DNA of 56,941 nt from Sedimenticola sp. (GTDB lineage: Bacteria; Pseudomonadota; Gammaproteobacteria; Chromatiales; Chromatiaceae): contig JALVNE010000376.1 of assembly GCA_027026755.1 (NCBI GenBank), positions 1-56,941 on the forward strand, written 5' to 3'. Made by a program: the position numbers and the translations under genes. The notes beneath the pieces are model-generated. The model was not told the origin of the DNA. It saw only the letters and a program-made list of their open reading frames with translations, and did not search any database. The first letter of the stretch is position 1; every line of letters begins with the position of its first letter. Shown here piece by piece: positions 28,169-37,365 of the stretch.

Positions 28169-29530
28169 CTATGAATCGTCGAAACCGTATTTCTTGATGC
28201 GGCGTTCCAGGGCCGGGCGGGATATACCCAGGATTTCGCAGGTCTTTCCCTTGTGCCAGCGCGTATGCGTCAGGATGCTGCGCACATGCCTTTTCTCCAG
28301 TTCGTCCAGGCTGATGAGTTCTGTTTCCTGTTTTGCCTGCTCATGCTTTCCAGTTGCAGGAGATCGGGAAGCATTGTTCAGGCCAAGAAGATCCGGGGTG
28401 ATGGTGTCGTCACGGCACAATACCGCCGCCCGGGTAAGTATGTTTTCCAGCTCCCGGACATTGCCAGGCCAGTTGTAGGACTGCATGAGGGTCCAGGCGT
28501 TTTCGGAAATGTTCTTGACGCGCGTATGCAGGCGCTGGTTGATCTTTTGCAGCAGATGTTCGGTGAGGAGGGGCAGGTCTTCCATGCGTTCGCGCAGGGG
28601 CGGCAGGATGATGTTGACCACGTTCAGCCGGTAGTACAGATCCTCCCGGAATCTGCCTTCCTTCACCATGGCTTTCAGATTCCTGTTGGTCGCGGCAATG
28701 ATGCGCGCCGAGGTATGCAGGGTTTCGCTTCCGCCGACTCGTTCATAAGTGCCTTCCTGGAGTACGCGCAGCAGCTTGGCCTGCAGGTTCAGGGGCAGTT
28801 CACCCAGTTCGTCGAGAAACAGGGTGCCTTCCGCGGCAAGTTCGAATTTCCCGGGCTTGCGCCGGTCGGCGCCGGTGAAACTGCCTTTTTCATGGCCAAA
28901 AAGTTCGCTTTCAAGAAGATTTTCCACGATGGCGGAACAGTTGACGGCCAGGAATACGCCCTTGCGTTCCGAATGATGATGTATGGCTCTGGCCACGACT
29001 TCCTTGCCTGTGCCGCTCTCCCCTGTAATGAGTACGCTGGCCTGGCTGTCAGCCACGCTGCCGATGGTTTTCAGCAGTCTCGTGATTCCCGGGCTTCTGC
29101 CGACGATCTGATTCATGTCCACATTCTCGTTCACGGACATGTGGATGGCCTTTACCTTGCGTGACAGGCGATGGCTGCGCAGGGCGTTGTTCAGGGTGGT
29201 GTCCAGTTCCAGTTCATCCATGGGCTTGCGCACGAAATCATAGGCGCCCGCCTTCATGGCCTCGATCACCAGGGCATTGTCGGATATGCCGGTTACCATG
29301 ATTACCGGCGGCGCGTCCGGCTCGGCCTTGATCGCTTTCAGCAGGTCCAGGCCATAGCCGTCGGGAAGTTGCTGGTCCAGAAGGATGGCGTCTGGCGTGG
29401 ACCGGGCGAGAAGGTCGCGCGCCTGGTCGAGGCTGAACGCGGCCTTTACCAAATGTCCGAGATCTTCCAGGTGCATGGTCAGCAATTGGGAGAAAACCTC
29501 ATCGTCTTCCACTACCAGTATGTTTGCCAT
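28169..29530 (-). CDS. Sigma-54-dependent response regulator (NtrC family)
   Basis: The 453-residue protein has a receiver domain with phospho-acceptor Asp52 (in ILLDQQLPDG), an AAA+ domain with Walker A GESGTGKE (170-177), the sigma-54-contacting loop GSFTGA (216-221, usually GAFTGA) and Walker B LFLDELGE, and a C-terminal Fis-type helix-turn-helix (KTCEILGISRPALERRIKKY). It is divergent from its likely sensor kinase at 29598 and next to a sigma-54 promoter. The G-S-F variant of the loop occurs in functional activators. It probably turns on the small secreted-protein genes at 26866-27977. Confidence 0.95.
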   Translation of the reverse strand: MANILVVEDDEVFSQLLTMHLEDLGHLVKAAFSLDQARDLLARSTPDAILLDQQLPDGYGLDLLKAIKAEPDAPPVIMVTGISDNALVIEAMKAGAYDFVRKPMDELELDTTLNNALRSHRLSRKVKAIHMSVNENVDMNQIVGRSPGITRLLKTIGSVADSQASVLITGESGTGKEVVARAIHHHSERKGVFLAVNCSAIVENLLESELFGHEKGSFTGADRRKPGKFELAAEGTLFLDELGELPLNLQAKLLRVLQEGTYERVGGSETLHTSARIIAATNRNLKAMVKEGRFREDLYYRLNVVNIILPPLRERMEDLPLLTEHLLQKINQRLHTRVKNISENAWTLMQSYNWPGNVRELENILTRAAVLCRDDTITPDLLGLNNASRSPATGKHEQAKQETELISLDELEKRHVRSILTHTRWHKGKTCEILGISRPALERRIKKYGFDDS

Positions 29531-29597
29531 GGGGATGGTTGCTCCGTGGAAATGCTATAGTCGATACCGTTATCTTCCTGTATCGAGTTTACTCAAG

Positions 29598-30995
29598 TTG
29601 AGCTGGAATCGTCTCATTCGACAGCAGAAACCTCTCACGGTTTCCCTGATCAGTTTTCTGCTCATGCTGGTGATCGTGGTCATCATCGGCCTGGTGGGTG
29701 GCCGGCATATCATTGGCTATCTGCAGGAGCGCCTGGTGGAACACGGTATCGATCACAACGAGGAAGTGATTCAGGGGATACGGCCCCTGCTGGAACGTGG
29801 CCTGGAAGATGGGGTCCAACCGGATGCCGTGGTTGCCGATTTCCAGCGTTTCATCGTTCATGCCAAGCCATTCGGCGTGCGGCTCTTTCTGATCGATCTT
29901 TCCCGGGACATGGTCATCGCCGACAGCCTGAAAACCAGCCGGCTTCCATATCCCGTAAAGGCGCTGGTGGAAACGCCCCTGCGCCATTTCGATGGCAGCC
30001 TCATTTCTGACGTCAGAGAATGGGATGGTACCGCTTGGCGAAAGACGGCTGCTGGCGCTATCGAACTTCTTACCCTGCATCCTCTGAACCTGTCCGGTTC
30101 CGCACCCCGCCACTGGGCCCTGGGGGTGAGCAGTGATCTTTCCGAGTTGCTGGTCTTCATGGATGAACTGCATCTGCATCTGGATGTGGTATTGCTGCTG
30201 ACCTACGGGTTCATCGGCCTGCTCGGATTTCTCACCTTGCGCTGGGTCGGGCGGCGTTACGAGTCCGGACTGGAGCAGCAGGTGGCCGCCCGTACCCGGG
30301 AACTCGAAGCCGCCCATGAACGGCTGCTTGAACAGGCGCGCCTGGCCACCCTGGGGCAGACGGCGTCCATTCTCGCCCATGAAATGCGCAATCCTCTGGC
30401 GTCCATCAAGCTGGCCCTGTCTGGCGTGAGCCGCAGTGACAGTCTGTCGGAGCGGGAAAGACAGCGACTGGCTCTGGTGCTGGGCGAGGTGGATCGCCTG
30501 GAACAGATGCTGTCGGAAAACCTGGAATACGTTCAGCCCGTGGTCAGGGGCGAACAGTCGGTGTCCCTGGATGAATTGCTGGACAGGGTGCTGGAACTGG
30601 AACAGCCTCTGATTCAGGATGCCTCCCTGAGCCTGTCCCGCCAGCGTTGTGAAGATTGTCCCGGATTACGCCTGGACAGGCGCAAGATGCAGCAGGTGCT
30701 GCTCAACCTGTTGAAGAATGCCAGGGAGGCCAGTCCTCCGGGCGCGTCCATCGGTATCGTCCTGGAAAGGCAGGAAAACAATCTGGTGTTGACCATCAGC
30801 AACCAAGGCGAACCCCTGGACTCCGCAATCCGGGAGCAGGCTTTCGACCTGTTTTTCACCACCAAGGCCCGGGGAACCGGCCTGGGACTGGCGCTGGTCA
30901 AGCGCGTGGTGCAAGAGCATGGGGGCAGGGTGAACCTGTTCGAAGACGGGGAGGGACGCATCAATGTCCGCCTGATGCTGCCTCTGGAAGCGTGA
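29598..30995 (+). CDS. Membrane sensor histidine kinase
   Basis: This protein of about 465 residues has two transmembrane helices (about 15-37 and 193-215) around a periplasmic sensor domain of some 150 residues, a coiled coil, HisKA with phospho-acceptor His261 in LAHEMRNPL, and an ATPase domain with NLLKNAREAS and GTGLGLALVK. The layout is that of ZraS/HydH-type sensors. The start is uncertain: TTG at 29598 places the first helix correctly, while ATG codons upstream overlap the regulator gene. Its partner is the divergent sigma-54 regulator; the signal is unknown. Confidence 0.92.
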   Translation: MSWNRLIRQQKPLTVSLISFLLMLVIVVIIGLVGGRHIIGYLQERLVEHGIDHNEEVIQGIRPLLERGLEDGVQPDAVVADFQRFIVHAKPFGVRLFLIDLSRDMVIADSLKTSRLPYPVKALVETPLRHFDGSLISDVREWDGTAWRKTAAGAIELLTLHPLNLSGSAPRHWALGVSSDLSELLVFMDELHLHLDVVLLLTYGFIGLLGFLTLRWVGRRYESGLEQQVAARTRELEAAHERLLEQARLATLGQTASILAHEMRNPLASIKLALSGVSRSDSLSERERQRLALVLGEVDRLEQMLSENLEYVQPVVRGEQSVSLDELLDRVLELEQPLIQDASLSLSRQRCEDCPGLRLDRRKMQQVLLNLLKNAREASPPGASIGIVLERQENNLVLTISNQGEPLDSAIREQAFDLFFTTKARGTGLGLALVKRVVQEHGGRVNLFEDGEGRINVRLMLPLEA

Positions 30996-31060
30996 TGGAA
31001 AGAATATTTGCTGTTCCGGCTTTCCTTGAACTCCGCCGGTCAGCTCCGTATCATTCGCCC

Positions 31061-31411
31061 ATGCGCAAGGGTATCCAACAATCACTGGCCGTCGTACTCA
31101 TGCTGGCTCTCATGGTGTCGGGGCTGCAGGCCGTTGGCGCCATGCTGCCGGGCAATGGCCCGGACATGGATGGCGTGCTCACGCAGACGAACATGCAGAA
31201 CGTCGATCATCAGTGCGGGGACTGTACTCCCCAGGACTGTTGTGCCTCCGGGATCTGCCAGATGAGTTCCCACTGTCTGTCTTTCCTGGCCCTGCCTGCC
31301 ACAGCCGGATATTCCCTTTCTCACGGAAAGCCTCTCACATTGGCTTGGACTCTGACGCCGCCCCTGGCGTCCACATTGATCTTCAACATCTATCGCCCAC
31401 CCTGGGCCTGA
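31061..31411 (+). CDS. CopL/DUF2946-like cysteine-rich secreted protein
   Basis: The product has 116 residues with a signal peptide (KGIQQSLAVVLMLALMVSG) and the motif QCGDCTPQDCCASGICQMSS, then an ending NIYRPPWA. The Cys cluster and RPP-type C-terminus resemble small CopL/DUF2946 proteins encoded with copper-resistance genes. It follows the kinase by 65 bases and starts a region of metal and cytochrome genes. Assignment is by pattern, not by search. Confidence 0.6.
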   Translation: MRKGIQQSLAVVLMLALMVSGLQAVGAMLPGNGPDMDGVLTQTNMQNVDHQCGDCTPQDCCASGICQMSSHCLSFLALPATAGYSLSHGKPLTLAWTLTPPLASTLIFNIYRPPWA

Positions 31412-31654
31412 TTCCCACCGCCTCATCCGGGGAAGTTTGCACGAATTCCTGAAGCCGTCGCATTGAACGATGCCAAGAGAGGTGTTCCTCTCGGCGTCCC
31501 AGGCAATAACCAGTGCCGAACTCATCCTGGACCTCACCCACAGGGGTTTCACGGTTCCCGTAGCGGCCAGCTGCCGACTTCATGCCCGGAAACCCTGTGC
31601 GGAAGAAGATTGTTGAACCAGCATCCATATTCGATTCGAGAGGTAATCTCTGTC

Positions 31655-32170
31655 ATGAACCAGAAAATCATTCCTGTCCTGTCCTTTGTTACGATACTGG
31701 GACTGTCCGCCTGCAGTGAGCAGGACAAGGCCAATAACAACCAGGCCAAGACCCCCCAGGGGCCTGTTGCCGCCATTCACAAATCCATGCAGCCTGTTGC
31801 GCCGGTGAAACGCTGGTACAGCGAAGCCCAGGTAGCCCGGGGCAAGGTCCTGTTTCAGCAGAACTGCGCGAAATGCCACAAGCCTGATGCGTCAGGTGAT
31901 CCCAACTGGAAACAGGTGAATGCTGAAGGGAAGCTGCCGCCACCGCCTCTGAACGGAACCGCCCACGCCTGGCATCACCCCTTGCCGTTGCTGCAACAGA
32001 TCGTGCGCCGTGGCGGTATTCCCATGGGAGGGAGCATGCCGGCCTTTGCTGACAAGCTGAGCGCCGAGCAGATCAATGACATCCTGGCCTGGGTGCAATC
32101 CCATTGGCCGGATGCCATCTATGCCAAGTGGGCGCAGATGACAGCGCAAGCTGCCCGTAAAACGGGCTAA
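31655..32170 (+). CDS. Lipoprotein cytochrome c
   Basis: It encodes 171 residues with lipobox LSAC after MNQKIIPVLSFVTILG, so it is membrane-anchored, and a mono-haem motif CAKCH with distal methionine probably in GGSMPAF. The domain is a small class I cytochrome c (QVARGKVLFQQNCAKCH...GKLPPPPLNGTAHAWH), similar to electron shuttles for terminal oxidases or metal oxidation. Its TAA is also the first base triplet of the repeat at 32168. About 35 bases around its start codon recur at 39097-39132. The 31412-31654 gap shows no gene I can support. Confidence 0.9.
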   Translation: MNQKIIPVLSFVTILGLSACSEQDKANNNQAKTPQGPVAAIHKSMQPVAPVKRWYSEAQVARGKVLFQQNCAKCHKPDASGDPNWKQVNAEGKLPPPPLNGTAHAWHHPLPLLQQIVRRGGIPMGGSMPAFADKLSAEQINDILAWVQSHWPDAIYAKWAQMTAQAARKTG

Positions 32171-32335
32171 CAGGATGTTGAAAAAGTCCTTCCATGGACT
32201 TTTTCAACTACGGAAGCGGAAAACGCGGTTTTCCGCTTCCTTCATTTTCAATGGCTTACCGCCATCGAAAATGATGGCACATCCTTGTGCCACACACAGG
32301 CTGTCGAAAAACTGTGTTTTTCAACGGCCTGCTAA
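32168..32335. repeat. 168-bp palindromic element, copy 2
   Basis: This copy is in the opposite orientation to 18787-18954, the same length, and differs at only about a dozen positions. It begins at the stop codon of the cytochrome gene and ends 20 bases before the DUF302 start. Confidence 0.85.
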
Positions 32336-32355
32336 TGCTCATAGAAGAGAAAAAT

Positions 32356-32748
32356 ATGTATTACTTTTCCACCCGCGTACAAGGTGATTTCACCGAAATA
32401 GAAAACCAGGTCATTGACGCCCTGAAAACCGAGGGTTTTGGCGTGCTTACGGAAATCGACATCAAAAAGACCCTCAAGGCCAAGCTGGACGTGGACTATC
32501 GTCCCTACCGGATTCCGGGGGCCTGTAACCCGCCCCTGGCCAACCAGGCCCTGCAGGCAGAGCCTGACATCGGACTGCTTCTGCCTTGCAACGTGGTGGT
32601 GCGCGAGGAAGAAGATGGCAGCATCACCGTATCCTTCATGGATCCGGCGGCGATCCTGACCCTGGTGAACCGTGCGGAGATCGCGCAGCTGGCCGGCCAA
32701 GTGAAAGCAAAGCTGGAGCGGGTAAGGGAAAGTCTTGGCGGCAGCTGA
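32356..32748 (+). CDS. DUF302 family protein
   Basis: The 130-residue protein begins MYYFSTRVQGDFTEIENQVI and has the DUF302 motif series (EGFGVLTEIDIKKTLKAKL, YRIPGACNPPLANQAL, IGLLLPCNVVV). The family is small, cytoplasmic or secreted, and of unknown function, frequently near thiosulfate or metal genes. The conserved Cys residues in GAC and LPC are present. Confidence 0.9.
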   Translation: MYYFSTRVQGDFTEIENQVIDALKTEGFGVLTEIDIKKTLKAKLDVDYRPYRIPGACNPPLANQALQAEPDIGLLLPCNVVVREEEDGSITVSFMDPAAILTLVNRAEIAQLAGQVKAKLERVRESLGGS

Positions 32749-32752
32749 AGCC

Positions 32753-33769
32753 ATGTACCCGGCCACAGGACAGCGCAGTTGTCACGATGCCAGGGGATTG
32801 CGGATTCCCTGTCCGGGCAGTGGTCAGGACGGGGAGTTTCGCAGGGGTGTTTCCTGGCCGTCTCCACGGTTTGATGTTGCGGGAGATATGGTTGAGGACA
32901 GGCTCACTGGACTCGTGTGGCCGAGAAACGCCCTGTTGGCAGGGTTCCCGCTGGACTGGAATGAAGCCCTGGCGTTCATACGGGATCTGAACCGGCAGGC
33001 TCTATACGGACAACGAGACTGGCGAATGCCCAACCGCCGTGAGCTGCGCAGCCTCATGAGCTATCAGACCCGCCTGCCAGCATTGCCCGAGGAACACCCC
33101 TTCGAGAATGTTTTTTCCGGCTGGTACTGGTCCAGTACCACGGCGGCCATCGCGCCGGCGCATGCCTGGTGCGTTCACATGGAAGGCGCCAGGATGTTCT
33201 ATGGCGGCAAGGATCAGTACTACATGGTCTGGCCGGTCAGGGGGGAGGGCAATGGTTTGCTGGCGACCACCGGGCAGACTGACTGCCACGATGCCCAGGG
33301 ACAAGTGATGGCTTGCCGGTCCACGGGGCAGGACGGGGAGCTGCGTATGGGACGCCCCTGGCCCAGTCCGCGTTTTGTTGTCGGCGAGGAAGTGGTGCTG
33401 GACCGGCTTTCGGGGCTCTGCTGGTCTGTGGTGGCCAGTCTGACGGCTCAAAGGGTCGATTGGGAAGAGGCGCTGGCGGCGGTTCGCCATCTCTGCGAGG
33501 CTCAACCGGAGCGGGGCTGGCGATTGCCGAATATCAACGAACTGGAAACCCTGGTGGACTGTAGTCAGGCATCACCCGCTCTGCCTGAAAACGCGTCATT
33601 CCGTGAGGTGCAGGCGGGTTACTGGTCATCCACCACCAGCATGTTCGAGCCCGACTGGGCCTGGGCGCTCTACCTGGACAAAGGCGCTCTGGGTGTCGGG
33701 CAGAAGAGTGGCAGACATTTTCACGTTTGGACGGTGCGGGATCCGTTGGAGAAGGAGTTTTCCTGGTAG
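32753..33769 (+). CDS. Tandem DUF1566 (Lcl C-terminal domain) protein
   Basis: A protein of about 338 residues made of two repeats, each with a DGEFRRG/DGELRMG-PWPSPRF opening, an RLTGLVW/RLSGLCW strand, an R-MPN/R-LPN-EL turn and a GYWSSTT-type motif. DUF1566 is a C-type-lectin-like fold. No signal peptide is visible, so its location is unclear. A TTG at 32735 with AAGGGA upstream is an alternative start overlapping DUF302. Function unknown. Confidence 0.8.
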   Translation: MYPATGQRSCHDARGLRIPCPGSGQDGEFRRGVSWPSPRFDVAGDMVEDRLTGLVWPRNALLAGFPLDWNEALAFIRDLNRQALYGQRDWRMPNRRELRSLMSYQTRLPALPEEHPFENVFSGWYWSSTTAAIAPAHAWCVHMEGARMFYGGKDQYYMVWPVRGEGNGLLATTGQTDCHDAQGQVMACRSTGQDGELRMGRPWPSPRFVVGEEVVLDRLSGLCWSVVASLTAQRVDWEEALAAVRHLCEAQPERGWRLPNINELETLVDCSQASPALPENASFREVQAGYWSSTTSMFEPDWAWALYLDKGALGVGQKSGRHFHVWTVRDPLEKEFSW

Positions 33770-33780
33770 CAATCTGAAAG

Positions 33781-34677
33781 TCATGTGGATTTTGCTCCTG
33801 GGGCATCAGGGCAACGGGCCATGAAATCGGTGAGCAGCTGCCCGTGCCGGGTTATGGCTCCGATGGAGTTGTGTCCGGCATTTTCCAGCAATACCAGCTG
33901 AACCTGATTTTCGCTGCGGTTCTGGTAAATCTGCTCGGCATCCCTGAAAGGGATGGTGCGGTCCCGTTTGCCATGCACGAGCAGTACCGGAACGTGGATG
34001 TCGTGAATGGTGTGGCAGGGAGCGATGGCATCCAGGGAAAAGCCAATGACCCGCTCCACATAGCGCAGCACCAGCCATCCAACGGGGATATAGGGAATGT
34101 GATGGGACCGCATCTGCCTGCACATGAGTTCCGCCGGATGGCAGAAACTGGCGATGCTGACAATCCCCGCCAGATCGTCTCGCCGGGATGCCACCAGCAG
34201 ACAGGCCGCTGCGCCTACGGAATGTCCCAAAAGGAATATCCTGCCCAAATCCACATGTCCTTGTGCTTTGGCCCAGGCAAGGCTGTGCTCGATATCTTCG
34301 GCAAAACGTGGCATGGAGGAATAGTTGTCGGTGTCGCTGTTGCCGTGGTTGCGGGCGTTGACAAGCAGAGCCTGGTAACCAGCGGCATGCAGGAGAGAAG
34401 CGAATGGGAGCATTTGTTCTGCGCTGCCTCCCCATCCGTGCATGACCAAAACCAGGGGATGTCTTGTGTCGGGCTTGTCCGGGCCGACCAACCATGCAGC
34501 CAGTTTCTTTCCGTTGGCGCTGGGAATGAGGCATGAACGGTACGGAAGCTCCAGATCTGCTGGAGTAACTGTTGGGCTTCTACGCCTGCCGGGAATACGG
34601 TAGGCGCGACGCACCAGCCAGGGAATCAGGATGATGCCGGACAGAAGGAGCAGGGCAACAACCATCAGGATGTTCAT
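33781..34677 (-). CDS. Membrane-anchored alpha/beta hydrolase
   Basis: A protein of about 298 residues has an N-terminal membrane anchor (NILMVVALLLLSGIILIPWL), oxyanion motif MHGWGGSAEQ, nucleophile elbow GHSVGAAA, acid in HGKRDRTIPF and catalytic His in NAGHNSIGA. It resembles serine-aminopeptidase-like lysophospholipase family enzymes. The start at 34677 has GAAGG at better spacing than the ATG at 34683. It is convergent with the DUF1566 gene. Confidence 0.85.
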   Translation of the reverse strand: MNILMVVALLLLSGIILIPWLVRRAYRIPGRRRSPTVTPADLELPYRSCLIPSANGKKLAAWLVGPDKPDTRHPLVLVMHGWGGSAEQMLPFASLLHAAGYQALLVNARNHGNSDTDNYSSMPRFAEDIEHSLAWAKAQGHVDLGRIFLLGHSVGAAACLLVASRRDDLAGIVSIASFCHPAELMCRQMRSHHIPYIPVGWLVLRYVERVIGFSLDAIAPCHTIHDIHVPVLLVHGKRDRTIPFRDAEQIYQNRSENQVQLVLLENAGHNSIGAITRHGQLLTDFMARCPDAPGAKST

Positions 34678-34829
34678 AGGCATGAACCTTCAAGAAAATT
34701 ATCGTTTCGTCAAACAGGCAGCAGATTCACTCACTATGCTATCTCATAGGATGATAGTCCATGGGATTGATAAATAACGAGAAACCAATGTTACATCGCC
34801 ATGGCATGGAAACTGCTACAACTCTTCTG

Positions 34830-34961
34830 GGGGTGGCCGCCGGTGTTTTGTATCCCTTCTTCGGCCTGCTGCTGTCTCCCATCATCGCGGCAGCGGCCAT
34901 GAGCTTCAGCTCGGTATCTATTATTGCCGATGCCCTGCGTCTGAAACGGGCTAAGCTATAA
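34830..34961 (+). pseudogene. copA: C-terminal remnant of a copper P-type ATPase (CopA)
   Basis: The last 40 or so residues match the terminal membrane helices of Cop[21 protein letters not shown], then [20 protein letters not shown]. The residues before VAAGV are unrelated to the family, and none of the catalytic domains is present anywhere nearby, so this is the tail of a deleted gene. A short ORF from 34761 still spans it. It shows that the cluster once contained a copper exporter. Confidence 0.8.
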
Positions 34962-34995
34962 AGGTAGTTGTTGCCCGAAAGCAAAGAGGTGAGAT

Positions 34996-35349
34996 ATGAA
35001 AAAGAAACACGTACCTGATACAGGGGACAGCTGGACAGTCCGCCGAAATCTTCGTCTGGCGACACCTGCTTCTCCAGACGAAACCGCATGGATCAGAAAA
35101 GCCCTGGGTTCCCTGGAAGGTTTGCTTGGGTTCAACATCGAAGAGGGCAGCGACATGCTGGAGGTCACTTACAACGTCGTCAAGATGGATTACCAGGTGC
35201 TGGGAAAAAACCTGGAGACGTTGGGTTGTCCTCTGGCTTCCACGGGGTGGAGTCGGATAAAAGGCTGGCTATACCAGTTTTCGGATACCAATGCCCGGGA
35301 CAACGCCAAGGCCCCGCCGCCTCCCTGTTGTAACAAGCCACCCCGTTGA
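34996..35349 (+). CDS. Heavy-metal-associated-like protein with C-terminal Cys pair
   Basis: The 117-residue protein begins MKKKHVPDTGDSWTVRRNL and has a ferredoxin-like HMA pattern (LGSLEGLLGFNIEEGSDMLE, VTYNVVKMDYQVLGKNLETL) without the N-terminal CxxC of copper chaperones. It ends with APPPPCCNKPPR, a C-terminal Cys-Cys I recall from similar small proteins near copper and silver genes. It sits just after the copA remnant. A metal-handling role is inferred. Confidence 0.6.
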   Translation: MKKKHVPDTGDSWTVRRNLRLATPASPDETAWIRKALGSLEGLLGFNIEEGSDMLEVTYNVVKMDYQVLGKNLETLGCPLASTGWSRIKGWLYQFSDTNARDNAKAPPPPCCNKPPR

Positions 35350-35387
35350 AATTCTTGCTTCTGAAATCGGTTGATAACGCAAACAGG

Positions 35388-35406
35388 AACCATTATCATT
35401 TACATC
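35388..35406 (+). promoter_or_regulatory. Putative Fur box
   Basis: AACCATTATCATTTACATC contains the ATTATC hexamer and near-hexamers on either side (GGAACC-ATTATC-ATTTAC), like the three-hexamer model of a Fur site. It lies 28-46 bases upstream of the FTR1 permease start. Confidence 0.5.
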
Positions 35407-35433
35407 AAACATGAAATGGTATGGGTCAAATCG

Positions 35434-37365
35434 ATGAAGAAGTTGTTTTCCGTGATACTCCTCTGGGGCTCGATGGCCTCTGTTCTGTTTGCCGCATCGC
35501 CATTGCAGCGCCTGCAACAGTTGGTGGATTACGTTGGCGTTGACTACCCGGGCGCTGTAGTCGATGGGAAAGTACGGAATCCGGTTGAATACGAGGAAAT
35601 GCTGGATTTCGTGGGCACGGCGCTCAGCTTGTCGAAGGAGCTGCCCGCCTCCGGACAGCGGGAAGCTGTGGTGAATAGCGCTGTCGAGTTACAGCAGGCG
35701 GTCATGCGCAAAGCCGATGCGTCCCAGGTGACCGCTATTACCGGAAAAATGCGAAAAATGCTGCTTGATGGCTTTACGCTGCCGGTGCTGCCGGGCCGGG
35801 TTCCCGACCTGGAGCGTGCTGCCAGCCTCTATGCCAGCGAGTGTGTCAGCTGTCATGGCCCAATGGGTGCCGGAGATGGCCCGGCGGCGGCTGGTATGGA
35901 GCCACCCCCCGTGGATTTCACGGATCCGGAACGCTATCGTCAACGCACCTTGCAGGGCCTGTACAGCACCATCAGCCATGGCGTGGAAGGCACTGCCATG
36001 CGGGCTTATGATGATCTTGCTGACAATGACCGCTGGGCGCTGGCTTTCTATACCGGACAAATGGCTCCGGATGCCCGGATCAGGGAGAGGGGCAAGGCGC
36101 TCCTGGCTGGCAATACAGGGGAGTTGGCCCTTGGCAAGCTGGATCTCACGACACTGACGCCCGCCGAGGTCGGGAAGAAGCTTGGCCCGGATGGGGAAGC
36201 CATGGTGGCCTGGCTGAGAGCGCATCCGGATATCCTCTTTTCCCGCCAGCAGGGCGCCGGCGTGGCCTTTGCCGTGGACACGCTGGCCCGGAGTCTGCAG
36301 GTCTATGAGCAAGGGGATGTAAAAGAGGCGCATGATCTGGCGGTTACCGCCTATCTGGAAGGTTTCGAGATGGTGGAAAACAGCCTGGATGCCATCGATC
36401 ATTCCCTGCGGCTGAAAATCGAAGAAGGCATGACCCGCTACCGGGAACTCATCAAGATCCGCGCGCCCCTGAGCGATCTGGAAACCCAGGCAAGGAATCT
36501 TCAGTCCTGGTTGTCCGAGGCCAAGGAGAAACTAGGTTCCACCCAGCTTTCTGCTTCCACCGCATTTGCCAGTGCCCTGATGATTCTGCTGCGAGAGGGC
36601 CTGGAGGCCATTCTGGTCATAGCGGCCCTGGCGGCTTTCCTCATCAAGACGGATCGGCGAGAAGGCCTGCGCTATCTCCATGTGGGAACGGGGAGTGCCA
36701 TGATCCTTGGGGTGGCTACCTGGTACGCATCCACCTATCTGGTACAGATTGGCGGCGCCGGGCGGGAACTGACGGAGGGCTTTGCCGCGTTGTTCGCGGC
36801 CGCCATGCTGTTTTATCTGGGATTCTGGCTGCACAGCAAGACCAGCGCAGCGCAGTGGAAAGCCTTTATCCAGGGCAGTATCAAGAAAGCGCTGGGCAAG
36901 GGCACCTTGTGGGGGCTGAGCGGACTGGCCTTCATTGCCGTCTATCGGGAGATCTTCGAAACCGTGCTTTTCTATCAGGCCCTGTGGCTGCAAACCGGAC
37001 AGGAAGGGCAGAGCATGATCATCAGCGGCCTGCTGGCGGCTTCCGCCATTCTGGTGTTGCTGGCCTGGTTGATTCTTCGTTACAGCACGCGGCTCCCCCT
37101 GCGGCAGTTCTTCTCGGTCACCAGCCTGTTCATGTTCGTGCTGGCGATCGTTTTTGCTGGCAAAGGCGTGGCTGCCCTGCAGGAAGCCGGCAAACTGCCA
37201 TCCAGCCTCATCAGCTTTCCCCGCATTGATTTGCTGGGCATCTACCCCAGCCTGCAGGGCCTGGGGGTACAGCTCGGTCTGGTTCTGCTGGCGATACTTC
37301 TTCTCTGGAGCAGCAGTCGCCGCAATCGCGATTCATCCAGGCAAACCACAGGAGTTGAAACATGA
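35434..37365 (+). CDS. FTR1-family iron permease with N-terminal cytochrome c domain
   Basis: The protein of about 643 residues has a signal peptide (KKLFSVILLWGSMASVLFA), a periplasmic part with haem motif CVSCH (near residue 137), then helical linker and seven membrane helices of FTR1 with REGLEA and REIFE, the iron-binding R-E-x-x-E motifs. FTR1 permeases import Fe(III) after oxidation; in bacteria they often work with partner cytochromes. An upstream Met at 35416 is an alternative start. It overlaps the following cytochrome gene by four bases. Confidence 0.92.
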   Translation: MKKLFSVILLWGSMASVLFAASPLQRLQQLVDYVGVDYPGAVVDGKVRNPVEYEEMLDFVGTALSLSKELPASGQREAVVNSAVELQQAVMRKADASQVTAITGKMRKMLLDGFTLPVLPGRVPDLERAASLYASECVSCHGPMGAGDGPAAAGMEPPPVDFTDPERYRQRTLQGLYSTISHGVEGTAMRAYDDLADNDRWALAFYTGQMAPDARIRERGKALLAGNTGELALGKLDLTTLTPAEVGKKLGPDGEAMVAWLRAHPDILFSRQQGAGVAFAVDTLARSLQVYEQGDVKEAHDLAVTAYLEGFEMVENSLDAIDHSLRLKIEEGMTRYRELIKIRAPLSDLETQARNLQSWLSEAKEKLGSTQLSASTAFASALMILLREGLEAILVIAALAAFLIKTDRREGLRYLHVGTGSAMILGVATWYASTYLVQIGGAGRELTEGFAALFAAAMLFYLGFWLHSKTSAAQWKAFIQGSIKKALGKGTLWGLSGLAFIAVYREIFETVLFYQALWLQTGQEGQSMIISGLLAASAILVLLAWLILRYSTRLPLRQFFSVTSLFMFVLAIVFAGKGVAALQEAGKLPSSLISFPRIDLLGIYPSLQGLGVQLGLVLLAILLLWSSSRRNRDSSRQTTGVET

